Part shown: positions 36,162 to 45,012 of the stretch, one piece after another
How positions within the stretch are numbered: the first letter of the stretch is position 1
Layout of the letters: each line of letters opens with the position of its first letter
Source: Chimaeribacter californicus
Lineage (GTDB): Bacteria > Pseudomonadota > Gammaproteobacteria > Enterobacterales > Enterobacteriaceae
Assembly (NCBI RefSeq): GCF_002858675.1
Contig: NZ_PJZF01000017.1
Coordinates: forward strand, 1-64,000
DNA length: 64,000 bases
Direction of reading: 5' to 3'
Position numbers and translations under genes: made by a program
The notes under the pieces: model-generated
Database searches by the model: none
What the model was told of the DNA's origin: nothing
What the model saw: only the letters and a program-made list of their open reading frames with translations

Positions 36162-37387
36162 ACGCTTATCCGGGTGCGACAGGCGCACGGTTACCGCGCT
36201 GGCTGCTGCCGGACAACTGGCCGATACAGGATGCTCAGCCACAGCGGGCAACCCTGCATTTTCATGCTGAAGGCCTGCAGTTTGAGCCCGACAGCGCTCA
36301 CCCGCCCGCTGGCTATCTGGCGCTGAATGGCGCGCTGGTACTGCCCGCGTTAATCGAACCACACGCCCACCTGGATAAAACCTTCACAGTACAGCGCAGC
36401 CCGGCGCAGCAGCCAGGTTTACTGGCCGCGATTGCCGCCCTGCATCGGGACCGCGAGCACTGGAGCGCTGACGATCTACGGCGGCGCGCCACCCAGGCGC
36501 TGCACTGGGCGGTGGAAGGCGGGGTGGGCTTGCTGCGTACCCATATCGACTGGTTTTCCCCTGATGCGCCGCCGGCCTGGCAGGTCATCGGCGGGCTACG
36601 CCATCCGCTGTGTGACATCGAACGTGTGGCGCTGGCCCCCCTGACCTTCTTCGCAAATAGCCGCGATGCACAGCATATTGCGGCGCAGGTGGCCGCAAGC
36701 GGCCGGGGGGCGTTACTCGGCGGCTTTATTCACAGCAGCAACTGGGATGCGCAGGCCTTTGAGAACCTGCTGCGGGCCGCCGATCAATGGCAACTGGACA
36801 TCGATCTGCATATTGATGAAGAGCTCAATGCCGATGCGCAAGGGCTGCGCCAACTGGCGCACTATTTGCAGGAGTCTCCGTTTAACGGGCAGATCACCTG
36901 CAGCCACAGTTGTGCCCTTTCTCAACAGGCGGATGCGCACCAGATCCTGGATGTGCTGGCACAGCAGCGCGTCACGTTGATCGCGCTGCCGCTGACCAAC
37001 CTGCTGTTACAGGACGCAGTGCCGGGCCGCACCCCGCGCCTGCGGGGGTTGACGCTGGTGAAAGAGGCGCAGGCGCGCGGCATTCCGCTGTTACTGGGCG
37101 CCGACAACGTGCAGGACGCGTTCTGTCCGGTGGGGAGTTATGACCCGCTTGACACCCTGTTCAGTGGATTACTGAGCCTGCAACTCGGCGCGGCGTTTGA
37201 TGAAGCATCCGCGCTGATTTGTCAGCGCAGTGCGTTACATGCTGGTGCAGCGCCGATCGGCAACGATGTGGTGGTATTTCCGGATGCCGATATCGCGAGT
37301 TGGCCATTACGCCAACGGCGGCGTTACCGGCTGAAAAATGGTGTGCGTTATGCCCTGACGGCAGGAGAACAAACGGATGGCGCTTGA
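36158..37387 (+). CDS. CodA-like amidohydrolase (cytosine deaminase family)
   Basis: A 409-residue metal-dependent amidohydrolase. Metal ligands: H69 and H71 in LIEPHAHLDKTFT, a His in LDIDLHIDEEL, a His in TCSHSCALS, and an Asp in LLGADNVQDAFCPVG. The layout follows cytosine deaminase CodA and its relatives that deaminate or hydrolyse pyrimidines, ammelide-type triazines and other cyclic amidines. The start at 36158 overlaps the reductase stop (ATGA), giving translational coupling; an earlier in-frame codon at 36116 would overlap much more. The end overlaps the RidA-family gene by 11 bases. Confidence 0.85.
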   Translation: MNAYPGATGARLPRWLLPDNWPIQDAQPQRATLHFHAEGLQFEPDSAHPPAGYLALNGALVLPALIEPHAHLDKTFTVQRSPAQQPGLLAAIAALHRDREHWSADDLRRRATQALHWAVEGGVGLLRTHIDWFSPDAPPAWQVIGGLRHPLCDIERVALAPLTFFANSRDAQHIAAQVAASGRGALLGGFIHSSNWDAQAFENLLRAADQWQLDIDLHIDEELNADAQGLRQLAHYLQESPFNGQITCSHSCALSQQADAHQILDVLAQQRVTLIALPLTNLLLQDAVPGRTPRLRGLTLVKEAQARGIPLLLGADNVQDAFCPVGSYDPLDTLFSGLLSLQLGAAFDEASALICQRSALHAGAAPIGNDVVVFPDADIASWPLRQRRRYRLKNGVRYALTAGEQTDGA

Positions 37388-37832
37388 TGAAGGAGCGGGA
37401 AAACCGCTGGCAAAATACGCTGCGTGGCGACGCGCGGGCGACTTTATTTTTCTGTCCGGCATTATTCCGGTGAACCCGCACACCGCCACCATTGTGCGCG
37501 GCTACGCGGATATTCCGGAAAATGCACAACAGCTGCTCGGGCGTACCGGTGAATTCTCTACGGACAGTAAAGAAGGCCCTGTTCTGGCGCAGAGCTGGTA
37601 CGTGCTGGAGAGCGTCCGCACCACCATCGAGAGCGCGGGCGGCCAGATGAGCGATGTATTCAAACTGGTGCAGTACTTCCGTAACCTCGACCACTTTCCC
37701 CAGTACAGCCGGGTGCGCAAGCTGTTTTTCCCTGATGCAGCACCGGTCTCGACCATCGTGCAGGTGAGCGAGATGCTGCCGAGCCCGGACGTTTTAATCG
37801 AAGTTGAAGCCACGGCGTGGTTGCCCCAATAA
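37377..37832 (+). CDS. RidA/YjgF-family protein without the catalytic arginine
   Basis: A 151-residue protein of the RidA family, longer than the usual 125-130. Recognisable parts are the N-terminal RAGDFIFLSGIIPVNP, an insertion with ENAQQLLGRTGEFSTDS, then VLESVRTTIESAGGQMSDVFKLVQYFRNLDHFPQYSRVRKLFF and VLIEVEATAWLP. Classical RidA hydrolyses reactive enamines or imines using an Arg in P-x-R; here the spot reads APVSTIV, so the Arg is missing, as in the Rid4-7 groups. A ring-opened amino-acrylate-like intermediate from the neighbouring deaminase would be a sensible ligand. AGGAGA lies nine bases before the ATG. Confidence 0.87.
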   Translation: MALDEGAGKPLAKYAAWRRAGDFIFLSGIIPVNPHTATIVRGYADIPENAQQLLGRTGEFSTDSKEGPVLAQSWYVLESVRTTIESAGGQMSDVFKLVQYFRNLDHFPQYSRVRKLFFPDAAPVSTIVQVSEMLPSPDVLIEVEATAWLPQ

Positions 37833-37846
37833 CACGAGGAATCAAA

Positions 37847-38725
37847 ATGTTGCATGGTTATATTCCGGCAAACCGCTTTTTGCCGTACCTGAGCTGGACT
37901 GATATTGCCACGCTGGACAATAAAGCCAACACGGTGATTGTGCTGCCGACCGGCGCGATTGAGCAGCACGGCCCGCATCTGCCGTGCGCGGTGGACAGCG
38001 TGATTGCCTCCGGCGTGGTCGGTCATGCCCTGGCGCGCTTACCGGCTGACATTCCGGCCTACGCCATCCCACCGATCACCTACGGGAAATCGGACGAGCA
38101 TCTGCACTTTCCCGGTACGCTGACCCTGACCGGTGAAACCCTGCTGCACACCATTCTTGAGATCGGCGAATCCCTGTACCGCGCCGGCTTCCGCAAGTTT
38201 CTGATGGTTAACGGCCACGGCGGTCAGCCGCAGCCGTTGCAGATGGCGGCACGTGAACTGCGGCTGCGCCATGGCGATATGATCGTCATTATGCAGGACA
38301 CCTTCAAAGTGCCGAACTGCGCCGAAAGCTTTATGGATGAGAAAGAGCGCCAGATGGCGATGCACGCCGGCCACGCAGAAACCGCCCTGATGATGGCACT
38401 GGCCCCGGACACCGTGCAGATGGATAACGCCGTCGCCAACTATCCGCCGGCCTTTCCCTGCCCGACGCTTTCCGCGCATAGACCTTTAGCGGCCTGGGCC
38501 TCCTACGACTTTGGCCCGAGCGGCGTCATCGGCGACCCGCTGCCCTCCACGCCCGAACAGGGCGCAGCCATTCTTGACTCCCTGGCCGAAAGCTGGGCGC
38601 GGGCGATCACAGAGGTGCATCAGATGGTCTGGGTAACGCGGGACGAACCGGCCTGGGGCAAAGGGCAGTGGCAGGGAAAAGTGTTAGATCACAACGACGC
38701 AGCATCACTCTTACAATCGCGCTAA
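37847..38725 (+). CDS. Creatininase-family amidohydrolase
   Basis: A 292-residue member of the creatininase family. Metal-site residues E39, H41 and D50 sit in LPTGAIEQHGPHLPCAVD; GKSDEHLHFPGTLTL, VNGHGGQPQPL and MHAGHAETALM give the remaining ligands and the substrate glutamate. The family hydrolyses cyclic or N-formyl amides, for example creatinine to creatine. With the CodA-like and RidA-like genes beside it, ring opening of a nitrogen heterocycle is likely. The start at 37847 is supported by GAGGAATCAAA; an upstream in-frame start would overlap the RidA gene. It is followed after 13 bases by the transporter genes. Confidence 0.9.
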   Translation: MLHGYIPANRFLPYLSWTDIATLDNKANTVIVLPTGAIEQHGPHLPCAVDSVIASGVVGHALARLPADIPAYAIPPITYGKSDEHLHFPGTLTLTGETLLHTILEIGESLYRAGFRKFLMVNGHGGQPQPLQMAARELRLRHGDMIVIMQDTFKVPNCAESFMDEKERQMAMHAGHAETALMMALAPDTVQMDNAVANYPPAFPCPTLSAHRPLAAWASYDFGPSGVIGDPLPSTPEQGAAILDSLAESWARAITEVHQMVWVTRDEPAWGKGQWQGKVLDHNDAASLLQSR

Positions 38726-38738
38726 TCGGGGATCGGCT

Positions 38739-39710
38739 ATGAAAAAAACATTGAGTATCGTTGGCGCGCTTTCACTGGCCATGTCGGCCCAAAGCATGGC
38801 GGCGGAGAAATTTACCTTTATCACCAACTGGTACGCACAGGCTGAGCACGGAGGCTTTTATCAGGCGCTGGCGCAGAATCTGTATCGCGATGCCGGTCTG
38901 GACGTCACCCTTAAAATGGGTGGCCCGCAAGTGCATACCATGCAGCTGATGGCGGCAGGCCAGGCAGACTGCATTATCAGTGACAATATGCAGGCGCTGC
39001 AATCCTGGCAGCAGGGCGTGGAAGCCGTGCCGGTAGCCACCACCTTCCAGCACTCGGCGATTGCGTTTATTACCCACCCGGATGTGAAAAATCAGGCCGG
39101 TTTGCAGGGTAAAACCTTCCTGCTGGCGGCGGAGGCGTATACCTCGTACTGGCCTTGGGCGCAGCAGGTTCTCAACCTGAAAAAAGCACGCGTCCGTCCT
39201 TACACCTTCAGCATCCAGCCATTCCTGGCGGACAAAAACCTGGTACAGCAGGGTTATATCACCTCAGAGCCTTTCGCCGTGCGCAAAGCCAATGCCGAGG
39301 CCAACGTATATCCGATCAGCGACTGGGGCTATCCACCGTATGGCAACAGCATTGTCTGTATGAAATCCACCCTCGAAAAACGCCCGCAGGCGGTCGCGGC
39401 CTTTGTGAAAGCCTCGATGCAGGGCTGGAAAAACTATCTCCAGGATCCGACGGCGGGAAACAGGCTGATCAAGCAAGAGAACCCGCAGATGAGCGATGAG
39501 CAGATCGCGTTCGGCATTGCACAGATGAAGAAATACCAGATGGTGACCGGCGGCGATGCGCAAACCGCAGGCATCGGCATCATTACTGAACCACGCCTGA
39601 AACAGACCTGGCAATTACTGGTGGACAACAAGCTCATCGACCCGGCCAAGGTGCCGTTCGAAGGCAGCTATAACCTGAAATTCATTCAGGACGTGAAGGT
39701 TATACCATGA
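38739..39710 (+). CDS. ABC transporter substrate-binding protein, NMT1/THI5 type
   Basis: A 323-residue periplasmic binding protein with a signal peptide (MKKTLSIVGALSLAMSAQSMAA). The mature start EKFTFITNWYAQAEHGGFYQALAQNLYRDAGLDVTLK is the pattern of THI5/NMT1 and SsuA-like proteins that bind pyrimidines, riboflavin-like rings, nitrate or sulfonates. ITSEPFAVRK and WGYPPYGNSIVC are further hinge-region marks. With the deaminase and creatininase genes beside it, a pyrimidine-like or other cyclic nitrogen ligand is likely. It overlaps the ATPase gene by four bases. Confidence 0.9.
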   Translation: MKKTLSIVGALSLAMSAQSMAAEKFTFITNWYAQAEHGGFYQALAQNLYRDAGLDVTLKMGGPQVHTMQLMAAGQADCIISDNMQALQSWQQGVEAVPVATTFQHSAIAFITHPDVKNQAGLQGKTFLLAAEAYTSYWPWAQQVLNLKKARVRPYTFSIQPFLADKNLVQQGYITSEPFAVRKANAEANVYPISDWGYPPYGNSIVCMKSTLEKRPQAVAAFVKASMQGWKNYLQDPTAGNRLIKQENPQMSDEQIAFGIAQMKKYQMVTGGDAQTAGIGIITEPRLKQTWQLLVDNKLIDPAKVPFEGSYNLKFIQDVKVIP

Positions 39711-40543
39711 GCAGCACCAGCCGCATCACACTGATAAACCCCGACCGGCCGCGGGCGCCGCAGCCGGCGGCTCTCCCCGCGATTGAGGTGCTGTCAGCGG
39801 AGAAAATCTACCCGAACGGCACGCGCGCCCTGTTGCCGGTCGATCTCACCATTCGCCAGGGCGAATTTGTTTCGCTGCTTGGCCCCTCCGGCTGCGGCAA
39901 AAGTACCCTGCTGAAAATGATTGCCGGGCTGATTGAGCCAAGCGACGGAAAACTGATGCTCTTCCGGCGCGATCGCCGTGAAAGCCAGCGCGATGTGCCG
40001 CTGTCGTTTGTGTTTCAGGAGGCGACACTGATGCCCTGGAGCAACGTGCATAAAAATGTGCGGTTGCCGCTGGATCTGGCGGGCGTGCTGCGTGCCGAAG
40101 CTGACACGCGCGTGCGTGAAATCCTTGAACTGGTCGGCCTTGAAAAGTTTGGTCACGTGCTGCCGCGCGAGCTGTCCGGCGGCATGCAGATGCGCGTGTC
40201 TATCGCACGCGGGCTGGTTACCCGGCCGAAAGTCCTGCTGATGGATGAACCGTTCGGGGCGCTGGATGAAATCACCCGCAACAAACTGGACAGTGATTTG
40301 CTGGATTTATGGCAGGAGCAGAAGCTCACCGTGGTGTTTGTCACCCACTCGATCCAGGAGGCGGTCTTCCTGTCGCAACGCGTCATTATGATGGCGGCGC
40401 GGCCGGGCCGGGTGGTGGATGACATCCGCATTGAGACCACCCTGACGCGCGATGACGACTTCCGCGTCAGCCAGCCGTTCACCCACTATGCGCAACAACT
40501 TCAACGCGGCCTGTTTGCAGCCAGCCAGGAGAGTAAATCATGA
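39707..40543 (+). CDS. ABC transporter ATP-binding protein (SsuB/TauB type)
   Basis: A 278-residue ATPase. Walker A is GPSGCGKST (about 63-71), the Q-loop is VFQEATLMPWSNVHKNV, the signature is LSGGMQMRVSIARG, Walker B is VLLMDEPFGALDE, and the switch histidine is in VFVTHSIQEAVFLS. The order and sequence are those of taurine/sulfonate/nitrate/HMP-type importers that pair with THI5-like binding proteins. About 35 residues precede the ATPase core. It is ATGA-coupled to the genes on both sides. Confidence 0.93.
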   Translation: MSSTSRITLINPDRPRAPQPAALPAIEVLSAEKIYPNGTRALLPVDLTIRQGEFVSLLGPSGCGKSTLLKMIAGLIEPSDGKLMLFRRDRRESQRDVPLSFVFQEATLMPWSNVHKNVRLPLDLAGVLRAEADTRVREILELVGLEKFGHVLPRELSGGMQMRVSIARGLVTRPKVLLMDEPFGALDEITRNKLDSDLLDLWQEQKLTVVFVTHSIQEAVFLSQRVIMMAARPGRVVDDIRIETTLTRDDDFRVSQPFTHYAQQLQRGLFAASQESKS

Positions 40544-41337
40544 AACCGTTAGCGGCAAATCGTCAATTTCAGCAGTGGCTGTTCCCGACGTTGGTCGCCA
40601 TCGCCATGCTGCTGCTGTGGCAGTTTTTGGTCACCGCGCTCAATGTGCCGGCCTTTCTGGTGCCCTCCCCGCTGGTGGTGGCGCAGAGCCTGATGCAAAA
40701 TTTCCCCACGTTGTTTATGTCGTTGTTGTACACCTTAAAAATTACGGTGTTCTCCTTTGTGCTGGCGATTGTGATTGGGTCGGCGGTGGCCTTTTTACTG
40801 GTGCAAAATCGCTTTATCGAAACGGCGCTGTTCCCTTACATCGTCTTTTTACAGGTGACGCCGATTGTCGCCATTGCGCCGCTTATCATCATCTGGGTAA
40901 AAGACACCACCCTGTCGCTGGTGGTATGCGCCACGCTGATGGCGGTGTTTCCCATCATTTCCAACACCACGCAAGGCCTGCGCAGCGTGTCGCCCGGGCT
41001 GCTGAGCTATTTCCACCTCAACCATGCCTCGCGCCTGCAGATCCTGCTGAGGCTCCGTATCCCTTCAGCGCTGCCCTATTTCTTTGGTGCGCTGCGCATC
41101 TCCAGCGGCTTGTCACTGATTGGTGCGGTGGTCGCGGAGTTTGTCGCGGGTACCGGCGGTACCGATACCGGCCTCGCCTATCAGATTTTGCAGGCCGGCT
41201 ACCAATTGAATATTCCGCTGATGTTTGCCGCGCTGCTGCTGATTTCCCTGGCTGGGTTCCTGCTTTTCGCCCTGATGTCCTGGCTGACCCGCCGCGTCCT
41301 GGCCGCCTGGCATGAGAGCGAGCTCAGCCCAACCTGA
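40540..41337 (+). CDS. ABC transporter permease (SsuC/TauC type)
   Basis: A 265-residue inner membrane permease with about six helices. The first helix is LFPTLVAIAMLLLWQFLVTAL; the EAA-like loop lies around SYFHLNHASRLQILLRLRIPSALPYFFGALRIS, the contact to the ATPase. It belongs to the binding-protein-dependent transport family with SsuC, TauC and ThiX-like partners. It completes a binding protein-ATPase-permease trio and overlaps the ATPase stop by four bases. The next gene starts 56 bases later. Confidence 0.93.
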   Translation: MKPLAANRQFQQWLFPTLVAIAMLLLWQFLVTALNVPAFLVPSPLVVAQSLMQNFPTLFMSLLYTLKITVFSFVLAIVIGSAVAFLLVQNRFIETALFPYIVFLQVTPIVAIAPLIIIWVKDTTLSLVVCATLMAVFPIISNTTQGLRSVSPGLLSYFHLNHASRLQILLRLRIPSALPYFFGALRISSGLSLIGAVVAEFVAGTGGTDTGLAYQILQAGYQLNIPLMFAALLLISLAGFLLFALMSWLTRRVLAAWHESELSPT

Positions 41338-41393
41338 TCATTTTTTAACTGTATCTTTTTTAACCACCTCTTTTTTGACCACAGGAAAAAAAT

Positions 41394-42782
41394 ATGTCTG
41401 ATTCTGATCGCCGGTCAGCACTGGCGGCGCTGGTCGCGGCGTTGCCTGAACTCGACTGGATTAAAGACGCGCCGAAAGTGAAACGCCTGTCGCGTGATTT
41501 TCATTGGTTCAGCCCGGTGCTGAAACCCCAACTGGAACATACCTTCGCCGAGCTGGCCGTGCGCCCGCGTGACGAGCAGGAGCTGGCGGCCATCGTCGCA
41601 GCCTGTGCCAAACAGCGGGTGCCGCTTAACCTGCGCGGTGGGGGTACCGGCAATTATGGCCAGCTGATCCCGCTGGATGGCGGCGTAATGGTGGACATGA
41701 CCCGGCTGAATGCGGTGATCGCCATGGGGCAAGGGACGGTGCGCGCACAAGCCGGTATTCGCCTTGGCGATCTGGAATCACATACCCGCCCGCTTGGCTG
41801 GGAGCTGCGCTGCATGCCCTCAACCTGGAAGCTGGCAACGCTCGGGGGATTGTTTGGCGGCGGCTTCGGCGGGGTGGGCTCGATCAATTACGGCCCGCTG
41901 GCCGCGCCGGGCAATGTGCTGTCGGTGCGCATCATGACCATGGAAGAAACCCCGCGGATTCTGACGCTACAGGCGCCGCACGCGCTGCTGCTGCACCACG
42001 CGTATGGCAGTAACGGCATCGTGCTGGAGATCGAACTGGCGCTGGCACCGCGTCACGACTGGATTGAGCGTCTCGATACCTTTGCGGATTTCCCCGCCGC
42101 GATGGCGTTTGCCGATGCGCTCGCGCGTTCGCCTGGCCTGGTGAAACGTCAGATCGCGGTTTTTGCTGCCCCGGTGCTGGACTATTTTACCGATCTGGCA
42201 CAGGCAGGGGTGGCCGGGCGTCACGGCGTGATCTCCGTGGTCGGCAGCGAAAGCGATGCGCTGTTGCCTTCTCTTCTGACGCAGCATGAAGGCCGGAATG
42301 CGCTTCATTTTGCCCAGGGTGAAAATACCGGCCATTCGCTGATTGAATATTGCTGGAACCATACGACATTACAGGCGCTGAAAACCGACAAAACCCTGAC
42401 CTATCTGCAAACCGCCTATTCACCGGAGAATTACGCCCGGCAGGTGCTGGAGATGGAAACGCAGTTGTCAGATGAAGTCATGTCGCATATTGAGTTTCTG
42501 CGCGATATGGATGGCGCGCTGACCTGCAGTGGATTACCGCTGGTGCGCTATAGCGGGGAAGATCGCCTGAACGCGATTATGGAGAGTTATCGCAGCAACG
42601 GCGTAAAAATAAATAACCCTCACGTGCTTTATATTGAAGACGGCAAACAGGGTAAAGTGCGCGCCGATGTGGTCGCGATGAAACGCGCCTGCGACCCATA
42701 TAATTTGCTGAACCCGGGAAAACTCCGCGGCTGGGAAGTCCGTGACACGCTGCCGGATGTGCATATTCCAGGTGTAAATTAA
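41394..42782 (+). CDS. FAD-linked oxidase (PCMH-type FAD domain)
   Basis: A 462-residue flavoprotein. The FAD domain covers about 45-230: AVRPRDEQELAAIVAACAKQRVPLNLRGGGTGNYGQLIPLDGGVMVDMTRLN, then STWKLATLGGLFGGGFGGVGSINYGPL and AYGSNGIVLEIELAL. The C-terminal part ends RACDPYNLLNPGKLRG, as in glycolate oxidase GlcD and D-lactate dehydrogenase relatives. It probably oxidises a hydroxy acid or amine derived from the pathway substrate. It follows the transporter genes after 56 bases on the same strand and most likely belongs to the operon. Confidence 0.87.
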   Translation: MSDSDRRSALAALVAALPELDWIKDAPKVKRLSRDFHWFSPVLKPQLEHTFAELAVRPRDEQELAAIVAACAKQRVPLNLRGGGTGNYGQLIPLDGGVMVDMTRLNAVIAMGQGTVRAQAGIRLGDLESHTRPLGWELRCMPSTWKLATLGGLFGGGFGGVGSINYGPLAAPGNVLSVRIMTMEETPRILTLQAPHALLLHHAYGSNGIVLEIELALAPRHDWIERLDTFADFPAAMAFADALARSPGLVKRQIAVFAAPVLDYFTDLAQAGVAGRHGVISVVGSESDALLPSLLTQHEGRNALHFAQGENTGHSLIEYCWNHTTLQALKTDKTLTYLQTAYSPENYARQVLEMETQLSDEVMSHIEFLRDMDGALTCSGLPLVRYSGEDRLNAIMESYRSNGVKINNPHVLYIEDGKQGKVRADVVAMKRACDPYNLLNPGKLRGWEVRDTLPDVHIPGVN

Positions 42783-42886
42783 TTTTTTAAGCGCTTATTT
42801 ACGCAAAGCCGGCTGCCGGATAATGGGCATCCGGGCGGCTGCGCGTTGCTCTCTTACCATGGGTCTATTATTCAGGACATATTTAA

Positions 42887-44158
42887 ATGAAAACACTGAA
42901 AAGTGCAGGGTTGATTGCGCTGTTTTTACCTCTGTCTCCGGCTGCATTAGCAGTAACAACAAGCAATATCAGCGCTTGTCAGCATGACGTCACGGGGGTC
43001 GACACGTTCACGGATATTTTTACCTGCGGCACGGTGAGCGGCAGTTTACGGACGCTCTATTATTCCACCCATAATGCGTATTTTTCCAAAGGGTTTAATC
43101 AGGACACTGCCAGCTACGGCGGCAGCCTGAAATATGAAACCGCCCCGGTATATGGATTTCGCGCCGGCGTCAGCGCCATTTTTCTGCGCGGTATTGACCA
43201 TCCTGATGAAGCACATACCATCAGCGATATCGGCAATAATCAAACCAATATTGGTGAGGCCTATTTAACCTGGCAGCAGGGTGATTTTAAAATTACCGCA
43301 GGCGACCAGCGTATTAATATTCCCTTTGTGGGGGATTATGACTGGCGTATTACGCCGATTCTTTTCCGTGGGGTGGATACCAATTACGGCGACAGCACCA
43401 ATTATTTACATGCCACCAAAGTCTGGCGTTATAAACCGTGGGGCAATGATCAGTTCCTGGGCACCACGGCATATAGCGATATTGATGAACCGACTAACGG
43501 CATGTGGGCCGTCGGCGGCGGGCGCGGTACGCAGTGGAACGGTAAAAAACTTACCGGGCAGCTATGGTATGAAGAGTACGCGGACTATTCGCGGGTGGTC
43601 TATGGCGAGAGCCATCTGCACTGGCAGGAGGCGCTGTTCCAGCCGGATGTCGCACTGCAATTTATACGCGGAACCAGCGACGGCAAAGCGTTGGCGGGTG
43701 ACGTAAACAGCACCTCGTACGGTGCGCAACTGGCGCTGAGCTTCACCTCTGACCTGAGTTGGAAGCTGAACTATGACCATATCACCGGCGGCGCCGACAG
43801 CTGGAACAACGGCTCGCTGGTGGTGCCTTACGCACACAACAGCTCATCCGGCCCCTATTTCGCCCAGCCGTTCTTTACCAGTACGCAGGATTTGGGCAGC
43901 GGTAATGCCTATTCGACCAGTGTGAATTACGTGCTGAATGAAAACCTGTCGTTAGGCACGCAGTATTCCTTTATGGATCTCAAACCCTCGGTGTCATCCG
44001 CCAGCATCAATCAGTCGGAATATCTGGTGTATTTCACCTGGGCGCTGAGCGGCGTGCTGAAAGGGCTGAGCCTGAGCGATTTTGCCGGGGTGCAAACATC
44101 GCCGCTGTATGACTCTCATTTCTGGCAAAACCGGTTGACCCTGCAATACGACTTCTAG
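42887..44158 (+). CDS. OprD-family outer membrane porin
   Basis: A 423-residue porin with a signal peptide (MKTLKSAGLIALFLPLSPAALA). The mature part is a series of amphipathic strands: GTVSGSLRTLYYSTHNAYF, AGVSAIFLRGIDHPDEAH, EAYLTWQQGDFKITAGDQRINIP, and a C-terminal LTLQYDF ending in Phe, needed for outer-membrane insertion. The family is common in Pseudomonas and takes up small carboxylates and amino acids; it is less usual in enterobacteria. As the last gene of the cluster it should admit the substrate to the periplasm for the ABC importer. Confidence 0.87.
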   Translation: MKTLKSAGLIALFLPLSPAALAVTTSNISACQHDVTGVDTFTDIFTCGTVSGSLRTLYYSTHNAYFSKGFNQDTASYGGSLKYETAPVYGFRAGVSAIFLRGIDHPDEAHTISDIGNNQTNIGEAYLTWQQGDFKITAGDQRINIPFVGDYDWRITPILFRGVDTNYGDSTNYLHATKVWRYKPWGNDQFLGTTAYSDIDEPTNGMWAVGGGRGTQWNGKKLTGQLWYEEYADYSRVVYGESHLHWQEALFQPDVALQFIRGTSDGKALAGDVNSTSYGAQLALSFTSDLSWKLNYDHITGGADSWNNGSLVVPYAHNSSSGPYFAQPFFTSTQDLGSGNAYSTSVNYVLNENLSLGTQYSFMDLKPSVSSASINQSEYLVYFTWALSGVLKGLSLSDFAGVQTSPLYDSHFWQNRLTLQYDF

Positions 44159-44204
44159 ATAACTGTCCGGCGTAGAGCGCAGGCCTCGCCTGCCTTGACG
44201 GTTT

Positions 44205-44222
44205 CCCGCCCGATTGGGCGGG
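44205..44222. terminator. Hairpin after the porin gene
   Basis: CCCGCCC-GATT-GGGCGGG is a 7-bp GC stem in the 106-bp space between the porin stop and the convergent B3/B4 gene. It has no T-run. Confidence 0.45.
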
Positions 44223-44264
44223 GCCTGACAAAACGGGCGCTCCGGGTGACGCTGTCACCTTTTG

Positions 44265-44969
44265 TTAACCGGCGTCCGGCTGCGTAAACCCAATAAGCTG
44301 TTTCTCGATCACGGCGCCGGGCATCATCTGTTGCAGCCCGGCCATCAGCTGCTCACCTGCCGCCTGCAGCGCCTCCAGCGGCATCTCCGGCAGGCTTTCC
44401 AGAATGAACCACATCTGTGTTGCGTCTGCACCCAGCCGGGTACGCACACCCTGCCGCCAGTTCCAGCGCCGACAGGTCACGCCGGAGTCATCCCGCCAGA
44501 TAACCTCGCCCGGCTCCGGGGACTCGTGCGCCGGTTCGCCCTGTTTCAGGGTATCGAACAGCTCGGTGCCGTCGGCCAGCGTCAGGCGCGGCGCGCCGTG
44601 GTAAGCGGTGATATTCTCCCCGCCGACCGGGATGGCAAAGCGGATGCTCACGGCGTTATAGAGATCCACGACCGGGTCAATGCCCGGCAAACTGCCGTCC
44701 CGCAACACACGCTTGCGCAGTGCTTCGGCGGAACAGGGGGTGCGCTTCGGCTTGGCACCGAAACGTTTGAACACCTCAGCCCAGGCAGCGAGATGGGCAT
44801 CCGCCCAGGGGGCCTCTCCGGCAACCACCGCGTCACACGCCTCGGTTAACGCGGCTTCGGCCACTTCCGGGTGCAGCAGGGGCGCGGCCTCGACGGTAAT
44901 ACTCAGGGCGCGGAAGCCGGGCGCAATGGCGGCGAGCGCGGGATCGATTGACGGCTGAACAGTAAACAT
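44265..44969 (-). CDS. B3/B4 tRNA-binding-domain protein
   Basis: A 234-residue stand-alone B3/B4 domain protein, related to the editing region of phenylalanyl-tRNA synthetase beta chain. Recognisable parts are RKRVLRDGSLPGIDPVVDLYNAVSIRFAIPVGGENI and VIWRDDSGVTCRRWNWRQGVRTRL, with the conserved SLP-x-I-x-x-VVD-x-YNAVS block. Such proteins are thought to hydrolyse misacylated tRNA or free aminoacyl adducts, though direct evidence is limited. It is divergent from an XRE-cupin regulator with only 43 bases between the starts, a common pairing that implies shared control. Confidence 0.85.
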   Translation of the reverse strand: MFTVQPSIDPALAAIAPGFRALSITVEAAPLLHPEVAEAALTEACDAVVAGEAPWADAHLAAWAEVFKRFGAKPKRTPCSAEALRKRVLRDGSLPGIDPVVDLYNAVSIRFAIPVGGENITAYHGAPRLTLADGTELFDTLKQGEPAHESPEPGEVIWRDDSGVTCRRWNWRQGVRTRLGADATQMWFILESLPEMPLEALQAAGEQLMAGLQQMMPGAVIEKQLIGFTQPDAG

Positions 44970-44981
44970 CGGATAATCCTT

Positions 44982-45010
44982 TAATGACTAATTTATTACA
45001 TGATAATGAC
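44982..45010. promoter_or_regulatory. TAATGAC direct repeat in a divergent promoter
   Basis: TAATGAC occurs at 44982-44988 and again at 45004-45010, 22 bases apart (two helical turns), inside the 43-bp gap between the B3/B4 gene and the regulator. This spacing suits a dimeric XRE-type regulator controlling both genes. Confidence 0.45.
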
Positions 45011-45012
45011 CG

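Noticed and set aside
42805-42842. GC-rich imperfect hairpin between the FAD oxidase and porin genes
   Set aside because: Pairing is broken and the genes appear to be in the same operon; evidence is too weak.
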